Below are positions 1 to 6,399 of a DNA stretch of 18,779 nt, in pieces. The number at the start of each line of letters is the position of its first letter. Position 1 is the first letter of the stretch. Both the position numbers and the translations under genes were made by a program. The stretch spans positions 1 to 18,779 of the forward strand of contig JAFSYO010000073.1 of the NCBI GenBank assembly GCA_017449925.1. Reading direction: 5' to 3'. Source of the stretch: Stomatobaculum sp. Its GTDB lineage: Bacteria; Bacillota_A; Clostridia; Lachnospirales; Lachnospiraceae. The notes beneath the pieces are model-generated. The model worked only from the letters and a program-made list of their open reading frames with translations. It was not told the DNA's origin and did no database searches.

Positions 1-80
1 GCGGCGCCGCGCTGCTTGTGAAACTCTCCGGCGGGAACGATTTGTCCTGAGAGCACGCGTCCTTTCTTTCTCTTCGTATT
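1..80 (-). ncRNA. Glycine riboswitch leader, probably singlet type-2, cut by the window edge
   Basis: Reading leftward, the leader downstream of the promoter at 88-116 contains CTCTCAGGACA (43-53), then GGAGAG (24-29), then a GC-rich stretch ending GGCGCCGC at base 1. CTCTCAGG followed by an A-rich linker and GGAGAG is the hallmark of the junction between the two halves of a glycine riboswitch, and GGCGCCG is where the conserved CCGAAGG core would begin. There is no complete first aptamer upstream: only a short GAGA/TCTC-flanked hairpin fits, as expected for the ghost aptamer of singlet type-2 elements. The element would sense glycine and control a gene beyond the left edge. In Clostridia such leaders often precede sodium:alanine/glycine symporters or glycine-cleavage genes, which is inference here. 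The rest of the aptamer is out of view. Confidence 0.6.
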
Positions 81-87
81 GTCTGGC

Positions 88-116
88 AGTATAACAAGTT
101 TGGGTGCAGAACGCAA
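88..116 (-). promoter_or_regulatory. Extended -10 promoter for the left-edge leader
   Basis: On the minus strand TGTTATACT (88-96) is an extended -10, and TTGCGT (111-116) lies 17 bases upstream as a partial -35. The -35 sits in the T tract of the rpsA terminator, so the two units are packed back to back. Transcription would begin near base 81 and run left into the riboswitch-like leader. Confidence 0.55.
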
Positions 117-156
117 AAAAAGAGCGTCACACCTTTGATCAGTGTGACGGCTCTTT
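113..156 (-). terminator. Intrinsic terminator after the S1-protein gene
   Basis: In minus-strand RNA, AAAGAGC-C-GTCACAC pairs with GTGTGACGCTCTTT: two 7-bp stems separated by one bulged C, with a 9-base loop (133-141). It is followed by a run of seven U (115-121). It lies 16 bases after the rpsA stop and should end the cmk-ispH-rpsA transcript. Confidence 0.9.
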
Positions 157-172
157 AATTCAGTTCTTCAGA

Positions 173-1294
173 TTACTGCTCGTCCTGGGGTGCTTCTTCG
201 GACTCACTGTAAACGATCTCGTCAGCATTCTGCTGCTGCGGCGGCATCTCAAGAGCCTTCATGCTCAGGGAGATCTTTCTGTCAGCCTCGTTGAAGTCAA
301 CGATCTGGGCCTCGATCTCCTGGCCGATCTGAAGGACATCCGCCGGCTTCTCGATATGACGGCGGGCGATCTGGGAAACATGGAGCAGCGCATCAACGCC
401 CGGCTCCAGCTCGACAAACGCGCCGAAATCTGTCATACGGGCAACGACGCCTACCACGATGTTTCCGGGAGCATATTTTTCTGCAGCATCGATCCACGGG
501 TTCTGATCCGGGAACTTCAGGCTGAGAGCGATCTTGGTCCCGATGATATCCTTGATGAGGACAGTCACGTGATCGCCGGAGTGGAATACCTTCTTCGGAT
601 TCTCGATGCGGCCCCAGCTCATCTCGGAAATGTGAAGCAGGCCGTCAGCTCCGCCCAGATCGATGAAAGCGCCGAAATCGGTGACGTTCTTCACAACACC
701 GTCGACAACATCGCCCGGCTGGATGCGTCCGAAAAGCTCTTTCTGCATCTCAGCTTTTCTTGCCACCATCAGCTGCTTGCGGTCGCCGATGATCCTTCTT
801 CTGCGGGGATTGAACTCTGTAATGACGAATTCGATCTCCTGATCAGCATATTTTGTGAGATCCCTCTCATAGGAATCAGACACAAGGCTCGCCGGAATAA
901 AGACTCTCGCCTCTTCGACAGTGACGCTTAAACCGCCGTTCAGGACCTGAACGACTTTTGCGGTAAGGACTTCGTGGTTATTATATGCATCCTCAAGACG
1001 CTTGTTGCCTCTGTCGGCAGCGAGTCTCCTGTAGGACAGAGCGACCTGGCCTTCTCCGTCATTTACCTTCATGACCTTGGCTTCCATCTCCTCGCCCGGC
1101 TGCACAACCGTGCGGAGATCAAGGCTGTTGTTGTTGGAATACTCGTTTCTGGTGATGATGCCATCAGACTTGTAGCCGATGTTGAGGATGATCTGATCCT
1201 CTTTGACATCCAGAACTGTACCCTTGACGACTTCTCCCGTGTGAATTGTCTTAAAAGACTCTTCCAGCATCTGTTCAAAACTCTGATCGGACAA
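173..1294 (-). CDS. rpsA: 30S ribosomal protein S1 homologue, four S1 domains
   Basis: RNA-binding translation protein of 373 residues made of four S1 (OB-fold) domains at about 18-89, 105-175, 192-261 and 276-347. Domains 3 and 4 are the most canonical, with VTDFGAFIDL...GLLHISE and MTDFGAFVEL...ALLHVSQ. The tail is acidic. It is shorter than the six-domain S1 of Proteobacteria but typical of Bacillota S1-like proteins, whose role as a true ribosomal protein is less certain. I chose a TTG start (1292-1294, MSDQSFEQ...) because AGGAGG at 1304-1309 stands 9 bases upstream; the first ATG (1268-1270) has no Shine-Dalgarno at usable distance. The start lies inside ispH, giving a 20-base overlap in a different frame. 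Many Clostridia carry these two genes as one IspH-S1 fusion, so this is the split form. Last gene of its operon, followed by a strong terminator. Confidence 0.93.
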   Translation of the reverse strand: MSDQSFEQMLEESFKTIHTGEVVKGTVLDVKEDQIILNIGYKSDGIITRNEYSNNNSLDLRTVVQPGEEMEAKVMKVNDGEGQVALSYRRLAADRGNKRLEDAYNNHEVLTAKVVQVLNGGLSVTVEEARVFIPASLVSDSYERDLTKYADQEIEFVITEFNPRRRRIIGDRKQLMVARKAEMQKELFGRIQPGDVVDGVVKNVTDFGAFIDLGGADGLLHISEMSWGRIENPKKVFHSGDHVTVLIKDIIGTKIALSLKFPDQNPWIDAAEKYAPGNIVVGVVARMTDFGAFVELEPGVDALLHVSQIARRHIEKPADVLQIGQEIEAQIVDFNEADRKISLSMKALEMPPQQQNADEIVYSESEEAPQDEQ

Positions 1295-2132
1295 TATTTT
1301 GAACCTCCTCAATGATATTTTGCGGGGTTGACGCACCCGCTGTAATGCCTATGCGGTCAAAAGAAGTCAGGGTTAACGGTTTCAGGTCCTCCGCCGTCTG
1401 AATGAAGAATACGTTACCGCATTCCTGCCGGCAGATTTCCACAAGCTTCCTTGTATTGGAACTGCTTTTCCCACCGATCACGATCATGGCATCGGCTTCG
1501 GAAGCAATGTTACGCGCCTCCGTCTGTCTTTCCTGCGTGGCATTGCAAATCGTATTAAAACAACGTATATCATAAACCAAATTCTTCAGTTTATCAATCA
1601 TTTCTATAAACTTTTTGGAATTATAGGTGGTTTGTGCGACTACACTCAGCTTATCATTAAATCTTATATCCAAGGCCTTCAGATCTTCCTCCGAGGCGGC
1701 GACATCCGTATTCTCCATGCTCCAGCCGCGGATTCCCTGCACCTCCGGATGAGATGCGTCTCCGATAATCAGTATTCTTCTTCCTTCGCCGCTTTCTTTC
1801 CGGATGATATCATGGATTTTTCCCACAAAAGGACAGGTTGCGTCCACAAGACGCACCCTGTCTTTTCCGGCACAGATATCATAGATTCTTTTTCCGACTC
1901 CGTGGGACCGGATGATCACCGTTCCCTCTTCGAGATTCCGGAGTTCTTCTTCAGATGAGAGAACACGGACCCCTTTTTCTTCCAAGTCCCTCACGACCTC
2001 TTCGTTGTGGATGACTGGCCCGTAGGTGTAGACCGGCCCGGAAGCTTTCCCAGCTTCCTGATAAACTTTCTCCACCGCGCGGCTGACACCGAAACAGAAC
2101 CCGGCAGTCTCCGCAAGTCTCACCTCTGCCAT
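1275..2132 (-). CDS. ispH: 4-hydroxy-3-methylbut-2-enyl diphosphate reductase
   Basis: Last enzyme of the MEP isoprenoid pathway: an iron-sulfur enzyme reducing HMBPP to isopentenyl and dimethylallyl diphosphate in the cytosol. At 285 residues it matches the family. The three cluster ligands are visible as Cys13 (GFCFGV), Cys100 (DATCPFV) and Cys196 (NTICNATQ). Conserved His42, His75ish (RSHGVG) and His128 (ASHPEV, with the catalytic Glu130) are also present. The ATG immediately follows the cmk stop (TAA then ATG, no gap), indicating translational coupling. Its 3' end overlaps the S1 gene by 20 bases in another frame. The window also carries dxs, the first MEP enzyme, about 16 kb away, so the pathway is represented at both ends. 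Confidence 0.96.
   Translation of the reverse strand: MAEVRLAETAGFCFGVSRAVEKVYQEAGKASGPVYTYGPVIHNEEVVRDLEEKGVRVLSSEEELRNLEEGTVIIRSHGVGKRIYDICAGKDRVRLVDATCPFVGKIHDIIRKESGEGRRILIIGDASHPEVQGIRGWSMENTDVAASEEDLKALDIRFNDKLSVVAQTTYNSKKFIEMIDKLKNLVYDIRCFNTICNATQERQTEARNIASEADAMIVIGGKSSSNTRKLVEICRQECGNVFFIQTAEDLKPLTLTSFDRIGITAGASTPQNIIEEVQNIVRSEF
1292..1309 (-). promoter_or_regulatory. Ribosome binding site deciding the TTG start of rpsA
   Basis: AGGAGG (1304-1309 on the minus strand) is followed after 9 bases by TTG (1292-1294). The site is inside the 3' end of ispH, so ribosomes finishing ispH could reinitiate here. No other Shine-Dalgarno is near the next in-frame ATG. Confidence 0.75.
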
Positions 2133-2810
2133 TTAAGCCTCTTCTCTCCGCACAAGAGAAAGGATCCGCTCTGTGACTTCTGCGGCAGTCATGTCAGAAC
2201 TATCTACCAGAACAGCATCTTCCGCCTGTTTTAAAGGAGCAGTTTCGCGGTGCATGTCCCGCCAGTCCCTTTCCCGGATATCTTTCTCGATCTCCTCCAT
2301 ATTGCAGGAGATCCCTTTTTCCTGTAGTTCTTTGAAACGTCTTTGGGCGCGCACCGGCACGCTGGCAGTCAGGTATACCTTTGTCTCCGCATCAGGAAGC
2401 ACCACGGTGCCAATATCCCTGCCGTCCATTACCACCGGCTGCTGTTCGGCCAGTGCTCGCTGGAGTTCAAGAAGTTTCCGCCGCACTTCAGGATAAACGC
2501 TGCAGGCGCTGGCCATATTACCCACCTCTTCAGTGCGGATCAGGCCGGAGACATTCTCCCCGTTCAGGAACACCTGCTGCTCTCCGTTCTCATGCCCCAG
2601 TGTCACGGAAACTTCACTTACCTTTTCCCGGATCGCCCCGGCATTGTCAGCATCCACGCCTTCTCTCAGAAAATACAGGGCGACGGCGCGGAACATGGCC
2701 CCGGTATCCACGTAGATCCATCCAAGTTCCCTGCTGACAGCACGGGCGATCGTCGATTTGCCCGCGCCTGCAGGTCCGTCAATGGCAAGGGCGCGAATCA
2801 TTTTTCTCAT
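2133..2810 (-). CDS. cmk: Cytidylate kinase
   Basis: Phosphorylates CMP and dCMP to the diphosphates with ATP, feeding pyrimidine salvage and CDP-lipid synthesis. At 225 residues it is of normal length. The P-loop is GPAGAGKS (12-19). The conserved DGRDIGTVVLPDAETK segment (CMP binding and NMP-kinase core) and the SVPVRAQRR lid region follow. The ATG overlaps the stop of the preceding secreted-protein gene as ATGA (2807-2810). GGAAG seven bases upstream is a modest ribosome site, so coupling is likely. A second in-frame ATG three codons on (2799-2801) is an alternative start. Followed without a gap by ispH; cmk-ispH-rpsA is a recurrent clostridial cluster. Confidence 0.95.
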   Translation of the reverse strand: MRKMIRALAIDGPAGAGKSTIARAVSRELGWIYVDTGAMFRAVALYFLREGVDADNAGAIREKVSEVSVTLGHENGEQQVFLNGENVSGLIRTEEVGNMASACSVYPEVRRKLLELQRALAEQQPVVMDGRDIGTVVLPDAETKVYLTASVPVRAQRRFKELQEKGISCNMEEIEKDIRERDWRDMHRETAPLKQAEDAVLVDSSDMTAAEVTERILSLVRREEA

Positions 2811-3670
2811 TTTTTCGCTTCCGATTCGAGCAGATAGATATGACCGCGGCTGTAATCAGGTTCTCCGACATAGATCCAGTACTCCGCCGTGTTAATTTCC
2901 AGCAGAGTCTTTCCTCCGTTGGCAGTCGAAATGTAAGAACCGTCGGACTGCTTTGTATAGGTCTGGAAAAACTGTGTGCTTCCGCCATAGGTATCTGTCA
3001 CGGTATAGAGCAGTGTCACAGCATTGTCCTTAATATCCGAGAACTGGTAGTAGCTGTCATACAGTACGTTAATGCTGAGCTTCTTCGTGACGCCGTTATT
3101 AACGGTATTGTACAGGCAGTACTTTCCCCCCGGCATATCTTTGGGGTCTCTTGTGTTCACCTTAGGCTCCGCATCTTCCTCGCTCTCTGCCTCGGTCTCA
3201 GCCTTTGCCTCCTCGGTCTCCGCCTTGGTCTCCTCAGCTTCTGCCTTGGTCTCTGCGGTTTCCGCCTTGGTCTCCTCGGCCTCTGCCTTGGTCTCCTCGG
3301 CCTCTGCCTTGGTCTCCTCGGCCTCCGCTTTGGTCTCCTCAGCTTCTGCCTTGGTCTCCGCAGTTTCCACCTTTTCTGTCATAACTGTTCCGTCCACGAC
3401 CCATGCGCCGTCCTCGTTCACGGTATAGCCGTCCGGAGTTGTGCCGGAGGTCACAAGCCAGCCCTCCTCATCTAAGTAATACCACTCCGCAATACCGTCT
3501 TTGTTGCCGTCAATGGTATGCCAGCCGATGAAGACATTGTTATCCTCATCTACATATTTCCAATGAGCCGCATGGTCCCCTGTTCCAAGCTCCCAGCCAG
3601 CCGCGAAGGCAGCTGTGGAAACCAGCATGCTCATTCCTGCCGCCGCCGCGGCTACCATCCACTTTTTCAT
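2807..3670 (-). CDS. Secreted protein with cell-wall-binding-like repeats and a Glu/Lys/Ala heptad array
   Basis: Predicted exported protein of 287 residues, family not named. Residues 1-23 form a signal peptide (MKK, Ala-rich core, cleavage after AFA). Residues 24-95 are rich in Trp, Tyr, Gly and Asp (WKYVDEDNNVFIGWHTIDG, AEWYYLDEEGWLVTSG), resembling cell-wall-binding (choline-binding-like) repeats. Residues 105-160 are eight 7-residue units close to ETKAEAE, probably a rigid, highly acidic helix. Residues 171-287 form a Tyr/Thr-rich domain of unknown fold ending LLESEAKK. The start has a strong site (AAGGAGG, 7-8 bases from ATG). It has its own promoter-like region, yet its stop overlaps the cmk start by 4 bases. 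Function unknown; a wall-anchored stalk displaying the C-terminal domain is an inference. Confidence 0.85.
   Translation of the reverse strand: MKKWMVAAAAAGMSMLVSTAAFAAGWELGTGDHAAHWKYVDEDNNVFIGWHTIDGNKDGIAEWYYLDEEGWLVTSGTTPDGYTVNEDGAWVVDGTVMTEKVETAETKAEAEETKAEAEETKAEAEETKAEAEETKAETAETKAEAEETKAETEEAKAETEAESEEDAEPKVNTRDPKDMPGGKYCLYNTVNNGVTKKLSINVLYDSYYQFSDIKDNAVTLLYTVTDTYGGSTQFFQTYTKQSDGSYISTANGGKTLLEINTAEYWIYVGEPDYSRGHIYLLESEAKK
3191..3358 (-). repeat. Eight 21-bp tandem repeats encoding ETKAEAE-type heptads
   Basis: 168 bases equal exactly eight 21-base units coding residues 105-160 of the secreted protein. Units are near-identical at the protein level (ETKAEAE with E/T changes at positions 6-7; the last is EAKAETE) and several are identical in DNA. 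Because the unit is a multiple of three, copy-number change would alter length without breaking the frame. Confidence 0.92.
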
Positions 3671-3706
3671 TTGTTTTCCTCCTTCATAAGGATAATAATT
3701 TTTATC

Positions 3707-3738
3707 AGTATAGCATAAGATTCTGAAGTAATTCTGAA
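3707..3738 (-). promoter_or_regulatory. Extended -10 promoter with 11-bp-spaced direct repeat, ahead of the secreted-protein gene
   Basis: The minus strand has TGCTATACT (3707-3715), an extended -10. Just upstream the octamer TTCAGAAT occurs twice (3720-3727 and 3731-3738), starts 11 bases apart, covering the place of a -35, which itself is poor. Tandem direct repeats one helical turn apart are the usual layout for OmpR/PhoB-type response regulators, so an activator-dependent promoter is plausible. The 75-base gap otherwise holds only the strong ribosome site and no clear terminator for the gene before it. Confidence 0.45.
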
Positions 3739-3745
3739 AAAAATC

Positions 3746-5017
3746 TTACCATCCTGCGGCATTTTTCCCCGCCAGGTATCCTGTGCTCCACGCGATCTGG
3801 AGATTGAACCCTCCGGTCATGGCATCCACATCCAGAAGTTCTCCTGCAAAATAGAGACCTTTTACTTTTTTGGACTCCATGGTGGAAGGATCCACTTCCT
3901 TTACATTCACGCCTCCCTTTGTAACGATGGCTTCAGAAAAACCGCGGAGCCCAGTAAGGGTAAAGGTAAGAGCCTTTGTCGCCTGCACCAGCCTGCCGCG
4001 CTCTTCTTTTGTGAGATCCCTGACTTTCCCGGCAGGATCCAGTCCTGCCTGGTAAAGCACCTCGGGGATGAGTCTGGAAGGAAACAGGTCTGTCAGAGCG
4101 TTCCGCAGATCCTTGTTCTGTGCCGCGGAAAAATCCCTCAATATCCTGCGGTCCAGCTGCTCCGCAGACAAAGCAGGCTTCAGGTCAATGGAAAGCTTCA
4201 GCTCTTTCTTTCTCAGCAGCGGTCCTGTCACGGCACTGGCAGAGAGGATCACCGGTCCGCTGACACCGAAGTGGGTAAAAAGCATCTCCCCGAATTCCCT
4301 GTACTTCTCTTTTTTTCCGTCCAGGATCCGGATCTCCACATTTCTAAGGGACAGACCCATCAGCTCTGCAGCTGTATGTTCCTTTACATTCATAGGCACC
4401 AGCGAGGGACAGGTCTCCGTGATCCTGTGTCCCGCCTCTTTTGCAAAACGGTGCCCGTCTCCGTCGGATCCTGTGGAAGGATAAGAAAGGCCGCCCGTGG
4501 CAAGGATCACTGCATCCGCTTCCAGTCTTTCCTCCCCGGAAAGAAGAACGCCTTTGATCCTCTGCTCCTGTTTCTGCTTTTCTTCCCCGCTGTCATATGG
4601 TTCCATAAGAAGCTGCTTTACTGCCGTATTCAGCCTTACCCTGACCCCGGCTTTTTTCAAGGCCCTTTCCAGGGCATTGATCACGTCCCAGCTGTGGTCG
4701 CTCTGAGGAAACACTCTGCCGCCTCGCTCAGTTTTCAGAGGACATCCGTTATCCTCCACCAGCCTCATGATATCTGCGTTTGTAAATGCCTGAAAAGCGC
4801 TGAAAAGAAAACGGGGATTGGAGACAACCTGCTCCTGCACTTCTTTCATATCTGCATCGTTTGTCAGGTTGCAGCGACCTTTTCCTGTAATGAAAAGCTT
4901 CTTGCCCAGCTTTTCATTCTTCTCGATAAGAACAGCGGAGGCGCCGCTCCGGGCGGCAGCCAATGCTGCCGCCATACCTGCCGCGCCCCCGCCGATTACG
5001 ATCACTTTTTTCATCAT
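3746..5017 (-). CDS. BaiN/HI0933-family FAD-dependent oxidoreductase
   Basis: Flavoprotein of 423 residues in the HI0933/BaiN family (also labelled aminoacetone-oxidase-like). The N-terminal Rossmann FAD site is VIVIGGGAAGMAAA (about 5-18), followed by the acidic ribose-binding end VLIEKNEK and the family signature GKKLFITGKGRCNLTN. The C-terminal family signature GLYFAGELLDVDAMTGGFNLQ closes the FAD site. The in vivo substrate of most members is unknown; bile-acid work on BaiN in Clostridium scindens should not be transferred by homology alone. I start at the ATG at 5015-5017, four bases after the lysC stop; a second ATG follows directly, and the longer open frame would overlap lysC. Probably the last gene of the purL-lysC unit. 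Confidence 0.88.
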   Translation of the reverse strand: MMKKVIVIGGGAAGMAAALAAARSGASAVLIEKNEKLGKKLFITGKGRCNLTNDADMKEVQEQVVSNPRFLFSAFQAFTNADIMRLVEDNGCPLKTERGGRVFPQSDHSWDVINALERALKKAGVRVRLNTAVKQLLMEPYDSGEEKQKQEQRIKGVLLSGEERLEADAVILATGGLSYPSTGSDGDGHRFAKEAGHRITETCPSLVPMNVKEHTAAELMGLSLRNVEIRILDGKKEKYREFGEMLFTHFGVSGPVILSASAVTGPLLRKKELKLSIDLKPALSAEQLDRRILRDFSAAQNKDLRNALTDLFPSRLIPEVLYQAGLDPAGKVRDLTKEERGRLVQATKALTFTLTGLRGFSEAIVTKGGVNVKEVDPSTMESKKVKGLYFAGELLDVDAMTGGFNLQIAWSTGYLAGKNAAGW

Positions 5018-5021
5018 GGTC

Positions 5022-6341
5022 TCAGATCTGTGTTTCCACGAAAATCTTATAAATGGCCTTGATCGCCTTCTCAAAATCAGCGTTCTTTACGCCGACGATG
5101 ATATTGAGCTCACTGGATCCCTGGTCGATCATCTTGACATTGACTCTGGCATGGGAAAGCGCTGCGAACACCCGGGCCGCAGTTCCCTGCTGGTCCTTCA
5201 TTCCCCGGCCCACGATGGCGATCAGGGCCAGGTCAGACTCCAGGACGATGGAATCCGGGGTGACCGCCCTGTGGATCCGGGAGACTATGGTCTGCTCATG
5301 ATCCATGAATTCGTCCTGGTGCACGATCACAGTCATGGTGTCGACGCCTGACGGAATATGCTCAAAGGATATGCCGCAGTCTTCAAACACCTGCAGGACC
5401 TTTCTGCCGAAGCCGATCTCCTCGTTCATCAGATCTTTATCGATGTTGATGGAGCAGAATCCCTTCTTTCCCGCGATGCCGGTAATAGTGTATTTCGGCT
5501 TTCTGCAGGTGCTTTCCACGATCATGGTGCCGCTGTCCTGGGGACGGTTGGTATTTCTGATATTGATCGGGATGCCTTCCCTCCGTACCGGGAAGATCGC
5601 GGCTTCATGCAGTACGCCGGCGCCCATATAGGAAAGCTCCCTGAGCTCCCGGTAGGTGATGGTCTCAATCACCGGAGGATTATCGACGATACGCGGGTCT
5701 GCACACAGAAATCCGGAGACATCCGTCCAGTTCTCATAGAGGTCCGCGTGGATCGCTCCGGCCACCACAGAACCGGTGACGTCGGAGCCGCCTCTGGAAA
5801 AGGTCGTTATCGTGCCGTCGCGCTTTGCCCCGTAGAATCCGGGGATCACAGCCCTGTCCACATGTTCCAGCCGTTCGGCCACCTCTCTCCTGGTCTCCTC
5901 CGCGTCCAGCGTTCCGTCGTCGTGAAAAACGATCATTTCCGCCGGGTCCACGAACTCGTACCCCAGGTAGGCTGCCATTACAAGACCGTTCAGATACTCT
6001 CCTCTGGACGCCGCGTAATCCCTGCCGATCTGGTGTACAAAATTGTCTTCCATACGGCGGAATTCATCGTCCAGATTCAGATCGATGCCCAGTCCCTCAA
6101 TGATCTCTTCAAAGCGGTTGCGGATCTCTTTGAAAATATCTCCGTACTTTCCTCTGTCGCCTGCAGCGTCGTACATCTGGTACAGAAGATCTGTCACTTT
6201 TGTATCCCCGGAATTTCTCTTCCCGGGAGCGCTGGGGACGACATATTTCCTGCTTTTATCCGCCCGGATGATCTCAGCGACTTTCTTGAACTGTTTTGCG
6301 CTGGCCAGCGAACTGCCGCCAAACTTCACAACCTTTTTCAT
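5022..6341 (-). CDS. lysC: Aspartate kinase, monofunctional with C-terminal ACT domains
   Basis: Phosphorylates L-aspartate at the entry to lysine, threonine, methionine and diaminopimelate synthesis. It has 439 residues. The amino-acid-kinase fold opens with KFGGSSLA (6-13). Further kinase motifs are RGGSDVTGSVVAGA and DVSGFLCADPRIV, and GAGVLHEAAIFPVRREGIPI ends the catalytic part. Two ACT regions follow (about 290-439), including the typical SSELNIIVGVKN segment, where lysine or threonine feedback would act; which one cannot be told. The start ATG has GGAG nine bases upstream. Only 58 bases separate it from purL, and no lysine riboswitch is visible, so control is likely through the upstream promoter and feedback. 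The following flavoprotein starts four bases after its stop. Confidence 0.95.
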   Translation of the reverse strand: MKKVVKFGGSSLASAKQFKKVAEIIRADKSRKYVVPSAPGKRNSGDTKVTDLLYQMYDAAGDRGKYGDIFKEIRNRFEEIIEGLGIDLNLDDEFRRMEDNFVHQIGRDYAASRGEYLNGLVMAAYLGYEFVDPAEMIVFHDDGTLDAEETRREVAERLEHVDRAVIPGFYGAKRDGTITTFSRGGSDVTGSVVAGAIHADLYENWTDVSGFLCADPRIVDNPPVIETITYRELRELSYMGAGVLHEAAIFPVRREGIPINIRNTNRPQDSGTMIVESTCRKPKYTITGIAGKKGFCSINIDKDLMNEEIGFGRKVLQVFEDCGISFEHIPSGVDTMTVIVHQDEFMDHEQTIVSRIHRAVTPDSIVLESDLALIAIVGRGMKDQQGTAARVFAALSHARVNVKMIDQGSSELNIIVGVKNADFEKAIKAIYKIFVETQI

Positions 6342-6373
6342 AACGAACTACTCCGTTTAATTTATTTATTTTT

Positions 6374-6396
6374 CAGCGCCCCAGAATCGGGCCCTG
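6374..6396 (-). other. Short imperfect hairpin between purL and lysC
   Basis: In the 58-base gap CAG-G-GCCC pairs with GGGC-G-CTG around a 7-base loop, with one G/G mismatch. On the transcribed strand the 3' side is A-rich, not U-rich, so this is not a standard terminator. It could be an RNA-processing or stability element, or chance. Confidence 0.3.
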
Positions 6397-6399
6397 TCT

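Noticed and set aside
104..931. 275-codon plus-strand frame opposite the S1 gene
   Set aside because: Same-phase shadow of rpsA; it also begins within the terminator region and has no recognisable domain.
2840..3475. Plus-strand frame with Leu/Gly-rich repeats resembling a membrane protein
   Set aside because: It is the antisense reading of the 21-bp Glu/Lys/Ala repeat array; the sense protein has a signal peptide and strong ribosome site.
5018..5074. Longer N-terminus for the BaiN-like flavoprotein
   Set aside because: It would overlap lysC and put 19 unrelated residues before the FAD-binding strand, which normally begins within the first few residues.
6342..6399. Possible lysine riboswitch or terminator ahead of lysC
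   Set aside because: The gap is only 58 bases, far too short for a lysine riboswitch, and the small stem lacks a U tract on the transcribed strand.
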